This document shows, piece after piece, positions 1 to 5,043 of a stretch of DNA of 5,477 bases. Each line of letters begins with the position of its first letter. The first letter of the stretch is position 1. The stretch is taken from NCBI GenBank assembly GCA_022705265.1, contig JAKJEU010000100.1, positions 1 to 5,477 of the forward strand, given 5' to 3'. This DNA comes from Pseudomonadota bacterium (GTDB lineage Bacteria > Pseudomonadota > Alphaproteobacteria > JAKJEU01). The translations under genes and the position numbers were made by a program. The notes beneath the pieces were generated by a model. That model was not told the DNA's origin and did not search any database. It was given only the letters and a program-made list of their open reading frames with translations.

Positions 1-243
1 GATTATGTTAAGGTTGACAAGGATTATGATAAATTTTGGGACAATTTAAAATCATTATTTGATATTTTAATCCCAAGATATATCGAAGAAGGAAAGAGCT
101 ATCTTACGATTGCTTTTGGTTGCACAGGCGGTCGTCATCGCTCGGTTACTTTTGCTTATGAAACGAAATGTTATCTTGAAAGCAAAGGGTATAAGGTCGA
201 TGAAATTCACCGCGAAATTGAAAAAGAAATAAAAAAAGTCTAG
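1..243 (+). CDS. rapZ: RapZ, C-terminal end (RNase adapter / GlcN6P-sensing protein), 5' truncated by window
   Basis: The open frame enters at base 1 and gives 80 residues before a TAG stop. The segment GCTGGRHRSV (visible residues 40-49) is the signature of the RapZ/YvcJ C-terminal domain, and the HRE near the end matches the family's conserved tail. The N-terminal P-loop NTPase domain lies outside the window. In E. coli, RapZ binds glucosamine-6-phosphate and small RNAs and guides RNase E cleavage of GlmZ; whether that role holds in alphaproteobacteria is not established. Its place directly before EIIA-Man and HPr is typical: hprK and rapZ usually precede these PTS genes, so hprK is expected just upstream (inference). 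The stop codon overlaps the Shine-Dalgarno of the next gene, so the two are probably translationally coupled. The identification is confident; the length is unknown. Confidence 0.93.
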   Translation, partial: DYVKVDKDYDKFWDNLKSLFDILIPRYIEEGKSYLTIAFGCTGGRHRSVTFAYETKCYLESKGYKVDEIHREIEKEIKKV

Positions 244-246
244 GAG
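242..246 (+). promoter_or_regulatory. Shine-Dalgarno of the EIIA gene overlapping the rapZ stop
   Basis: AGGAG begins at the second base of the rapZ TAG stop and lies 8 bases before the ATG at 255. This is the clearest ribosome binding site in the PTS operon. A ribosome finishing rapZ would sit on it, which suggests coupling of the two genes. Confidence 0.8.
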
Positions 247-254
247 AAACAAAA

Positions 255-659
255 ATGATAGGTATGGTATTAGTAACTCATGGAAAGCTTGCAGAAGAAA
301 TGATTCTTGCAATGGAGCATGTTGTAGGTAAGCAAGAAATGGTTGAATATGTTTGTATTTTCCCAAACGATGATATCGAAAGCAAAAGAAAAGAAGTCTT
401 AGAAAAGGCAACAAAAGTTGATACAGGTAAGGGCGTGGTTTTATTTACCGATATGTTTGGTGGAACTCCATCGAATTTGGCTATATCAATTATCGAAAGT
501 GCAAACAACGAAGTTATTGCTGGTGTAAATCTTCCTATGTTAATTAAATTTGCACGAGTAAGAACAAAGGTTTCTATGGAAGAGGCGGTAAATTTGGCGC
601 AAGAATCTGGACGCAAATATATCAGCGTAGCATCAAGATTACTCGCTCAGGAAGATTAA
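255..659 (+). CDS. manX: PTS EIIA component, mannose family (regulatory EIIA-Man)
   Basis: This 134-residue cytoplasmic protein is a single EIIA-Man domain, like the N-terminal domain of E. coli ManX. The N-terminus MIGMVLVTHGKLAEEM carries the expected phospho-accepting His9. The second active-site motif TDMFGGTPSNLA (65-76) contains Asp66, the usual partner of the histidine, and VIAGVNLPML (87-96) is the conserved third block. It should receive phosphate from HPr. No EIIB, EIIC or EIID gene is visible, so it probably signals rather than transports. In alphaproteobacteria such orphan EIIA-Man proteins belong to the HPrK-linked regulatory PTS. The start is set by the AGGAG 8 bases upstream. 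The gene ends 5 bases before ptsH and holds the ptsH ribosome binding site in its last codons. The family call is strong; its output target cannot be read from sequence. Confidence 0.93.
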   Translation: MIGMVLVTHGKLAEEMILAMEHVVGKQEMVEYVCIFPNDDIESKRKEVLEKATKVDTGKGVVLFTDMFGGTPSNLAISIIESANNEVIAGVNLPMLIKFARVRTKVSMEEAVNLAQESGRKYISVASRLLAQED

Positions 660-664
660 ATAAA

Positions 665-940
665 ATGACCGATGTTTATGCTCATGTTGAAATAAAAAAT
701 ATAAAAGGATTACACGCAAGGGCTGCTGCTGCTTTTGTAAAAATTGCTGATGGATTTATTGGAACGGATATTTCGGTTTCAAAAAATGGTCAAGAAGTAT
801 CGGGAAAGTCTATATTAGGTTTGATGACTTTGGCCGCATCAAAAGGTACCGTAATCACAATAAAAACCGAAGGAGCCGAAGCAAAGAAAGCTTTGGACGA
901 TTTAGTGGGATTGGTAAATGAAAAGTTTAACGAAGATTAG
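665..940 (+). CDS. ptsH: Phosphocarrier protein HPr
   Basis: This 91-residue protein matches the usual HPr length of 85-95. The active-site block KGLHARAAAAFV (14-25) contains His17, phosphorylated by EI, with Arg19 behind it. The usual proline after HAR is alanine here, as is common in alphaproteobacterial HPr. The block GKSILGLMTLAAS (47-59) contains Ser49, equivalent to the Ser46 that HPr kinase/phosphorylase modifies in Bacillus. HPr relays phosphate from EI to the EIIA encoded just upstream. AGGAAG at 649-654, inside the end of the EIIA gene, is 10 bases before the ATG. The 3' end overlaps the ptsI start by 23 bases in another frame. Retention of Ser49 predicts an HPr kinase gene elsewhere, probably just upstream of rapZ. 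Confidence is very high. Confidence 0.97.
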   Translation: MTDVYAHVEIKNIKGLHARAAAAFVKIADGFIGTDISVSKNGQEVSGKSILGLMTLAASKGTVITIKTEGAEAKKALDDLVGLVNEKFNED

Positions 941-2693
941 GCAATCTGGAAATCAAAAAGAAATTATCCTCGACGGTAAAGGGGTTTCCCCAGGTATTGC
1001 CATCGGTCGAGCGGTGGTTTTTGATAATGATTTGGTAAATGTGCCTAAATATCGAATTAAGCCTGATGGAGTTTTAAGAGAACAAACAAGGTTTAAGGAA
1101 GCTATTTCACGGACGAACGAACAATTTTTGGAACTTAAAGACAAAACTTCCTCGTTAAAAGATAAGGAAAACTGGGACTATATCATCGAAGGATATACCC
1201 AAATGTTAAAGTCTTCACGGATTGTTGATGGTACGAATAAAAGGATTGCCAGCGATTTAATAAACGCTGAACAAGCTTTGCAAATCGAAGTTGCGAATGT
1301 TATCAAAATATTCGAGGCAATGGATGATAGTTACATTTCCGCAAAAGTTGAAGATATCAGAGGTGTATCAAGGCGTTTAATTCAAAATTTGACTTTAAAG
1401 GGCGAAAAACAATTTGTAAATTTGCCTGAAAATTCAATTGTGATTTGTAACGAACTTTCCGCTGCTGATACTGTGCAAATTGACAGCCATAATACTCATG
1501 GTTTTGCGACTTTGCTGGGTGGTATTCAAGGTCATGCTTCCTTGTTTGCAAGGTCTATTGGTCTTCCTGCTGCGGTGGATGTTAAAGGTTTGCTTGAAAA
1601 TGTTCATGATGGAGATATCGTTGTAATCGATGGTACATATGGACAAATTATTGTCAATCCAAGTACGGAAAGTTTAAAAAAATACCGCCTTTATCGGGCA
1701 AATTATTTAAGATGGAAACGGTCTTTTTCAAGGTTAAAGGATTTGTCCGCTGAAACCTTAGATGGACATAAAATTACTTTAAAAGGTAATATCGACCTTG
1801 CAAGCGAGGCTGATTTCGTGATGGAAGTCGGTGCTGATGGTGTTGGTTTGCTTCGAAGTGAATATATGTTCTTAAATCGTGTTGATTTCCCAACCGAAGA
1901 CGAACAATTTGATATTATTTTAAAAGTGGTGCAAAGCTTAAAGGGAAAAACCTTAACTTTCAGAACTTTGGACTTAGGTGGAGATAAGCCGTCTGATTTG
2001 ATTAAATCGCAACAATATAATGTCGAAAACCCAGCCTTAGGCCTTCGCGGTATAAGATGTTCGTTAAAATGGCAAGAAATTTTGGAAACTCAATTTGCGG
2101 CGATTTTAAGAGCTTCGGCATATGGTCCGATTGAGGTTATGTTGCCTATGGTTTCTGCGGCTCAGGAAATTACAAAAGCAAGACAAATTTTTAATGATGT
2201 CGCAAACAAGTTAAGAATGAGAGGCATTAAAATTGCCGATAATCTTCCAAAGCTTGGGATTATGATTGAGGTTCCTGGTGCTGCGATTGAGTCTGAGGCT
2301 TTGGCGGAATATGCTGAATTTTTCTCTATCGGTACTAATGACTTGATTCAATATACCCTTGCAACGGACAGAACAAATCAAAATGTTTCTTATATTTTTA
2401 ACCCTATGCACCCTGCGGTTTTAAGGCTTATTAAGATGACGGTGGAGGCCGGAAATAAAAAAGGCATAGAGGTTTCAATTTGCGGTGAAATGGCGGCTAA
2501 TTATAAATATACTGCTGTTTTGCTTGGGCTTGGGGTTAAATCTTTGTCAATGCCAGCGTCAAATATTCCTATGGTAAAGGAAAGAATAAGAAGCATAAGG
2601 TATGAGGATACTCTCCATCTTGTTGACAGAGTAATGAGAGAGCATCACCCTGATGAAATTTGGAGAATTATTCGTGAATTTGAAAGTTATTAG
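918..2693 (+). CDS. ptsI: PTS enzyme I (phosphoenolpyruvate-protein phosphotransferase)
   Basis: This 591-residue protein autophosphorylates with PEP and passes the phosphate to HPr. The N-terminal domain starts at KGVSPGIAIG (21-30). The phosphohistidine block GGIQGHASLFARSIGLPA (201-218) carries His206. The C-terminal PEP-binding barrel shows LLRSEYMF (Arg313), FRTLDLGGDKP (Arg349), IMIEVPGAA (Glu451), GTNDLIQYTLATDR (Asn474, Asp475, Arg485) and SICGEMA with the catalytic Cys522, so all key residues are present. E. coli EI is 575 residues; the extra length is mostly a 16-residue N-terminal extension. There is no N-terminal GAF domain, unlike the PtsP (EI-Ntr) of many alphaproteobacteria. 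The ATG at 918 lies 23 bases inside ptsH. No ATG, GTG or TTG start exists in frame between it and the conserved N-terminus, which supports this start despite a weak ribosome site. The frame is intact throughout. Confidence 0.97.
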   Translation: MKSLTKIRQSGNQKEIILDGKGVSPGIAIGRAVVFDNDLVNVPKYRIKPDGVLREQTRFKEAISRTNEQFLELKDKTSSLKDKENWDYIIEGYTQMLKSSRIVDGTNKRIASDLINAEQALQIEVANVIKIFEAMDDSYISAKVEDIRGVSRRLIQNLTLKGEKQFVNLPENSIVICNELSAADTVQIDSHNTHGFATLLGGIQGHASLFARSIGLPAAVDVKGLLENVHDGDIVVIDGTYGQIIVNPSTESLKKYRLYRANYLRWKRSFSRLKDLSAETLDGHKITLKGNIDLASEADFVMEVGADGVGLLRSEYMFLNRVDFPTEDEQFDIILKVVQSLKGKTLTFRTLDLGGDKPSDLIKSQQYNVENPALGLRGIRCSLKWQEILETQFAAILRASAYGPIEVMLPMVSAAQEITKARQIFNDVANKLRMRGIKIADNLPKLGIMIEVPGAAIESEALAEYAEFFSIGTNDLIQYTLATDRTNQNVSYIFNPMHPAVLRLIKMTVEAGNKKGIEVSICGEMAANYKYTAVLLGLGVKSLSMPASNIPMVKERIRSIRYEDTLHLVDRVMREHHPDEIWRIIREFESY

Positions 2694-2708
2694 TTTGGTT
2701 TAAATTGC

Positions 2709-3221
2709 ATGGCGAATTATCAGAATAAGCAAGAATTAATTGATACAGTTTTAAAATATTCTGGATTATTTATTCGTGAATTTGATGGTTTTGATGATTT
2801 AAAAAAACATGATTATGTGGTTGGTGTTGATAAAACTCCTTTTCAAATGATTGCTTATCAAATTGGTATTATGGAGCTTATAATCGATTTTGAAATCACC
2901 GAATTACAAGGTGGTGTTGTCGATAATATTTTTAAAGATTGTAAGTTCCATGAAAACATTAAATTACACGAAAAATTTTATGAAAATTGTAAAGATTTGT
3001 CGTTAAGAGAGCTTTGCCATTTGTTTTTAAACCGAGTGCAACAAACGGTATGTATAATCAACGGTTATTCCGAGGACGAATTGTTTAATCCAAACAAAAG
3101 ACAATGGGTAATGTTAATTAAACCTGATTGGTCGATATCAAAACTTATCAATGTTAATACGATTGCTTTGTTTAAAACTTTCAGAGCAATGATTAAAAAA
3201 TATAAGAAATTAATGGACTAG
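2709..3221 (+). CDS. ClbS/DfsB-like four-helix-bundle protein (DUF1706 family)
   Basis: This 170-residue soluble protein has no signal peptide or membrane segment. Several blocks resemble the ClbS/DfsB (DUF1706) family: the N-terminal NKQELIDTVLKYSGLF (6-21); PFQMIAYQIGIMELIIDFE (44-62), like the family's AYQLGWMxLLLxWE; LSLRELCHLFLNRVQQTV (97-114); YSEDELFNP (120-128) followed by W133; and the closing INVNTIALFKTFRAMIKKYKK (147-167), like the family's HINTVAPFxxFRxKIRKWKK. E. coli ClbS hydrolyses the colibactin warhead as self-protection, but most homologues have no known substrate, so function here is open. No colibactin-like biosynthetic gene is visible. The gene sits 15 bases after ptsI on the same strand and may be read through from the PTS operon. 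I see no clear Shine-Dalgarno. The family call is from remembered motifs, not a search. Confidence 0.78.
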   Translation: MANYQNKQELIDTVLKYSGLFIREFDGFDDLKKHDYVVGVDKTPFQMIAYQIGIMELIIDFEITELQGGVVDNIFKDCKFHENIKLHEKFYENCKDLSLRELCHLFLNRVQQTVCIINGYSEDELFNPNKRQWVMLIKPDWSISKLINVNTIALFKTFRAMIKKYKKLMD

Positions 3222-3223
3222 GT

Positions 3224-3613
3224 CTATTTTACAATTTTTACTTCTTTTTTTGGAAACTTTTTCTTAAAATTCAAAGGCTTTTTGTCATGTTTAGTAATGA
3301 CCTTTGCCCCATATTTATTGGCAATGTCAATTACTTTGAAATAAGCCTTGTAATCATCGGTTACCTTGATAACCTTTGCCCCAGCTCTTAATGCTTCCAA
3401 CGCATCTTTGAAAGAGTTAGAACAATCATAAATGATATCGGCTTTTTCTTCTTCTTTTTTGTCACTTAATACTTTTGCAAAAAACTTTGCACCCGCACCT
3501 TGCGATACAGGGACAACAATATTAATATTATCAGCATAAGAATAAGTGTCATAAGCTTCATCTTTGTCACGAACCATGATAAGGAGCTTATTTAACCTTG
3601 TTACTTCAAACAA
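3224..3613 (-). CDS. Uncharacterised 129-residue alpha/beta protein
   Basis: I do not recognise this protein. The residue pattern suggests alternating strands and helices: strands near LLIMV (10-14), INIVVPV (30-36), ADIIYDC (58-64), AKVIKVTDD (79-87) and AKVITKHD (103-110), with helices between, such as FKDALEALRAG (68-78). The tail (111-129) is lysine-rich. No signal peptide or membrane segment is evident. The longest frame begins with TTG at 3613 after an A/G-rich leader. An ATG lies at 3577, 12 codons later, but has no Shine-Dalgarno and would remove the predicted first strand, so TTG is favoured weakly. A convincing promoter lies about 50 bases upstream (3663-3690), which supports this as a real transcribed gene. 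It converges on the ClbS-like gene with only two bases between the stops. It might be a stand-alone Rossmann- or TIM-barrel-fragment-like domain, but that is a guess. Confidence 0.75.
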   Translation of the reverse strand: MFEVTRLNKLLIMVRDKDEAYDTYSYADNINIVVPVSQGAGAKFFAKVLSDKKEEEKADIIYDCSNSFKDALEALRAGAKVIKVTDDYKAYFKVIDIANKYGAKVITKHDKKPLNFKKKFPKKEVKIVK

Positions 3614-3660
3614 TTTTTTCTTTCTTTTCTTTAAGTTTTATTTTATTCTTTTTCAAACGA

Positions 3661-3674
3661 TGATAATATTATCA
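3661..3674. repeat. Perfect 14-base palindrome, candidate operator
   Basis: TGATAATATTATCA reads the same on both strands. It lies in the 107-base divergent spacer between the uncharacterised minus-strand gene and the zapA operon, and covers the -10 box of the minus-strand promoter. A dimeric repressor site is the natural reading. AT-rich spacers produce such palindromes by chance fairly often, so the regulatory role is inference. Confidence 0.45.
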
Positions 3675-3690
3675 AATACAAGTTTGTCAA
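3663..3690 (-). promoter_or_regulatory. Sigma70-type promoter for the uncharacterised minus-strand gene
   Basis: Read on the minus strand, a perfect -35 TTGACA (3690-3685) is followed after 16 bases by a -10 box TATTAT (3668-3663). Transcription would start near 3656, leaving a leader of about 43 bases before the TTG start at 3613. The -10 box lies inside the 14-base palindrome at 3661-3674, so a protein bound there would block the promoter. Confidence 0.68.
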
Positions 3691-3710
3691 GAGAGTTTAT
3701 TTTATTTTTT

Positions 3711-3714
3711 AAGG
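3711..3714 (+). promoter_or_regulatory. Ribosome binding site that favours the GTG start at 3721
   Basis: AAGG lies 6 bases before the GTG at 3721 but 12 bases before the ATG at 3727. The spacing favours GTG, which adds two residues (MK) to the protein. The site is short, so the alternative ATG is not excluded. Confidence 0.5.
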
Positions 3715-3720
3715 TAATAT

Positions 3721-3945
3721 GTGAAAATGGCTGAATTATCAAAGGAAGTTGTCAAGGCTTTGGAAAATTTGAATAATGCAATTCTTTGTTTAGAAGATGC
3801 AGTCGGTGAAAAGAATCGTAATTTTGAGTCTTTGAAAAAAGAACATCAAGAATTAACCTTAAAATGTTCAAAACTTAAACCCGAAGTGGTTAAAATAACC
3901 GCACGAATTGATGAGGTTATTAATTCTTTGAAAGTTGAGGAATAA
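3721..3945 (+). CDS. Short coiled-coil protein upstream of zapA (DUF4164-like)
   Basis: This 74-residue protein (72 if the ATG at 3727 is used) is almost wholly helical by composition. Hydrophobic residues in heptad-like spacing run from VVKALENLNNAILCLEDAV (10-28) and again from about 43 to 70, so a coiled coil is likely. It has no signal peptide or membrane segment. Alphaproteobacteria commonly carry a small coiled-coil gene annotated as DUF4164 immediately before zapA, and size and position fit that family. Its function is not established; a role in the Z-ring beside ZapA, perhaps like ZapB, is inference from neighbourhood and fold. It ends 5 bases before zapA, with the zapA Shine-Dalgarno GAGGA (3937-3941) in its last codons, so the two are probably coupled. 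The family assignment is moderate because the sequence is low in distinctive motifs. Confidence 0.75.
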   Translation: MKMAELSKEVVKALENLNNAILCLEDAVGEKNRNFESLKKEHQELTLKCSKLKPEVVKITARIDEVINSLKVEE

Positions 3946-3950
3946 AAATC

Positions 3951-4289
3951 ATGGCAAATGTAAGAGTTACGATTATGGGAAATTCCCATTCAATTTCATG
4001 TGCCGATGGTCAAGAAGAACGACTTATATCTTTGGCGGAAAAAGTAAATCAAAAGTATGAGGATTTGGGGTTAAAGGCAACAAGAGTTCCCGAAGTTTTA
4101 AGTTTTGCAATTATAAGCATGACTTTGGCAGATGAACTTGAAAATGCAAGGGAAGAGCTTAATAAATTAAAGCAAAATAAGCCACAAGAAAACGAGGATA
4201 ATTATACCATAAATGATGGTTTGATAACAACCTTAAATACCCTTACAAAACAAATATATATGATTGCAGAAAACTTAAAAAAAGGTTAA
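3951..4289 (+). CDS. zapA: Cell division protein ZapA
   Basis: This 112-residue cytoplasmic protein binds FtsZ and cross-links its filaments at the division site. The N-terminal part ANVRVTIMGNSHSISCADGQ (2-21), followed by EERLISLAEKVNQKYEDL (22-39), has the beta-hairpin and helix layout of the ZapA head, whose usual form is VTIxGrxYxlxcxxGEEexLxxLA. Residues about 47-75 form a long helix containing ISMTLADELENAREELNKLK, the dimerising coiled coil. A further C-terminal helix (about 89-110) follows a polar linker. Length is typical (about 100-130). The ATG is fixed by GAGGA nine bases upstream, and the gene follows the coiled-coil gene by 5 bases. Its last codons hold the promoter of the 6S RNA gene, and its TAA stop forms the first three bases of that promoter's -10 box. 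Confidence 0.93.
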   Translation: MANVRVTIMGNSHSISCADGQEERLISLAEKVNQKYEDLGLKATRVPEVLSFAIISMTLADELENAREELNKLKQNKPQENEDNYTINDGLITTLNTLTKQIYMIAENLKKG

Positions 4290-4292
4290 TAT
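4264..4292 (+). promoter_or_regulatory. 6S RNA promoter embedded in the end of zapA
   Basis: TTGCAG (4264-4269) and TAATAT (4287-4292) are separated by an ideal 17 bases. Transcription is predicted at about 4299-4301, exactly where the 6S closing stem begins. The TAA of zapA (4287-4289) is the first half of the -10 box. Confidence 0.72.
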
Positions 4293-4299
4293 AGATATA

Positions 4300-4475
4300 T
4301 GGATAGGACTTTGGGGCTTGACAACCTTATAAACATAATGTCCTTGAACCTGTTTAAAAAAATATGGGAGCTGTCCCTGTCGTATGCCGAGGCTATGATA
4401 TCACGGTGCCCACCTTGTCATCCTATAGTTCATGGTTGACGCGTTATAAGAACTTTCTTTGAGGTCCTATCCTTG
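4300..4475 (+). ncRNA. ssrS: 6S RNA
   Basis: 6S RNA mimics an open promoter and binds the housekeeping RNA polymerase holoenzyme. The ends form a perfect 9-pair closing stem, GGATAGGAC (4301-4309) with GTCCTATCC (4464-4472). Further in, CTTATAA (4326-4332) pairs with TTATAAG (4444-4450), and CCTTGAAC (4342-4349) pairs with GTTCATGG (4428-4435) with one mismatch. A small hairpin GGGA/TCCC lies at 4366-4377. The result is a long, interrupted rod of about 175 bases, as expected for 6S RNA. The segments TGTCCTTGAACC and GTGCCCACCTTG resemble alphaproteobacterial 6S RNAs as I remember them. Position just after zapA is the standard 6S locus. The ends are estimates from the promoter and stem. It lacks the SRP RNA tetraloop-type core and any tmRNA features. 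The usual downstream 5-formyl-THF cyclo-ligase gene is absent. Confidence 0.87.
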
Positions 4476-4480
4476 TAATA

Positions 4481-4511
4481 AAAAAGCCCCGATATGAACA
4501 TGGGGCTTTTT
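4481..4511. terminator. Bidirectional intrinsic terminator between 6S RNA and the GNAT gene
   Basis: AAAAAGCCCC (4481-4490) pairs with GGGGCTTTTT (4502-4511) around an 11-base loop. Read on the plus strand, a U-rich tail follows and would end the 6S transcript. Read on the minus strand, the same stem is followed by TTTTTTATT and would end the tgt-GNAT transcript. The GNAT stop codon is only two bases from the stem, so the terminator serves both converging units. Confidence 0.9.
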
Positions 4512-4513
4512 GT

Positions 4514-5029
4514 TTATTTTGATTTTTCTTTTATGTACACGCCGACTTTATAACCAGGATATTTATAAGGCTCATCAAGAACTTTGACCAATTTAAAGCC
4601 CGCTGATTTATGTAAGGCTTCGGATACTTTGTTAAAACAAGGTTCATGAACAATGCAAGAGCTCCAATTTGTGTTGCTATCTAAAATCGAGAAGAGTTTT
4701 TTTCCAACCCCCATGCCTTTATATCCAGGCAATACAGCAACATATGAAACATATTTTGTGTTTATCATTTCAGGGGCTTTATCAGACCTTTTTTTAGGAG
4801 CGCTATCAGCCAAACGCAAAATTCCAACCATTTTATCCTCGAGGGTTGCAATATATGTTGTGTCTATGGCTTCTTTAAAAAGTTCCTCATCAACAGGAGA
4901 TAATAAAAAACCATCATATTCTGGGTTTTCAAAATCCTTATGTGATTTGCTAAAATTGCTGTTATAAATATTAAGCATTTCAGTAATGTCAGAAAGTTTT
5001 GCTTTTTTAATTTGAATATGATGGTTCAT
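4514..5029 (-). CDS. GNAT family N-acetyltransferase
   Basis: This 171-residue cytoplasmic enzyme is expected to move an acetyl group from acetyl-CoA to an amine. Motif A is clear: the strand VSYVAVLPG (94-102) leads into YKGMGVGKKLFSIL (103-116), where KGMGVG is the pyrophosphate-binding R/QxxGxG/A loop. The strand IATLEDKMVGILRLA (60-74) fits the usual beta-strands before it, and NKVSEALHKSAGFKLV (133-148) is the motif B helix and the typical xxAGF turn. The substrate cannot be read from sequence; the 76-90 loop is unusually charged. The start ATG has no good Shine-Dalgarno. It lies 14 bases downstream of tgt on the same strand, so it is probably co-transcribed, and ends at the shared terminator. 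Link to tgt may be only positional. The family is sure; the function is unknown. Confidence 0.9.
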   Translation of the reverse strand: MNHHIQIKKAKLSDITEMLNIYNSNFSKSHKDFENPEYDGFLLSPVDEELFKEAIDTTYIATLEDKMVGILRLADSAPKKRSDKAPEMINTKYVSYVAVLPGYKGMGVGKKLFSILDSNTNWSSCIVHEPCFNKVSEALHKSAGFKLVKVLDEPYKYPGYKVGVYIKEKSK

Positions 5030-5043
5030 TTATTGTTATGTAT

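Noticed and set aside
67..616. Minus-strand open frames opposite rapZ and the EIIA gene
   Set aside because: They lie antisense to strongly recognisable proteins; the phenylalanine-rich product is the expected shadow of AT-rich lysine/glutamate codons.
2623..2651. A TTGACA hexamer inside the end of ptsI that might start transcription of the ClbS-like gene
   Set aside because: No acceptable -10 box lies 16-18 bases downstream; the bases there are GC-containing (around ACCCTG). The hexamer encodes conserved-looking protein sequence.
918..2693. GQ/GH instead of TS/SH before the EI phosphohistidine as a possible defect
   Set aside because: Glycine before the histidine also occurs in alphaproteobacterial EI as I recall it, and every other catalytic residue is present, so the enzyme looks functional.
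3684..3712. Plus-strand promoter TTGTCA with a -10 at about 3707-3712 for the zapA operon
   Set aside because: The -35 is fair, but the -10 at correct spacing is only TTTTAA, and it sits on the ribosome binding site, leaving almost no leader. The TTGTCA is mostly the reverse of the good minus-strand -35 box.
4300..4475. SRP RNA, tmRNA or a riboswitch as an alternative identity for the structured RNA
   Set aside because: There is no SRP core motif, no tRNA-like ends, and the RNA is followed by a terminator and a convergent gene rather than a coding region it could control.
4653..4967. A 104-codon plus-strand open frame opposite the acetyltransferase gene
   Set aside because: It is the complement of a clear GNAT gene with all motifs; the translated product resembles no family and has no ribosome site.
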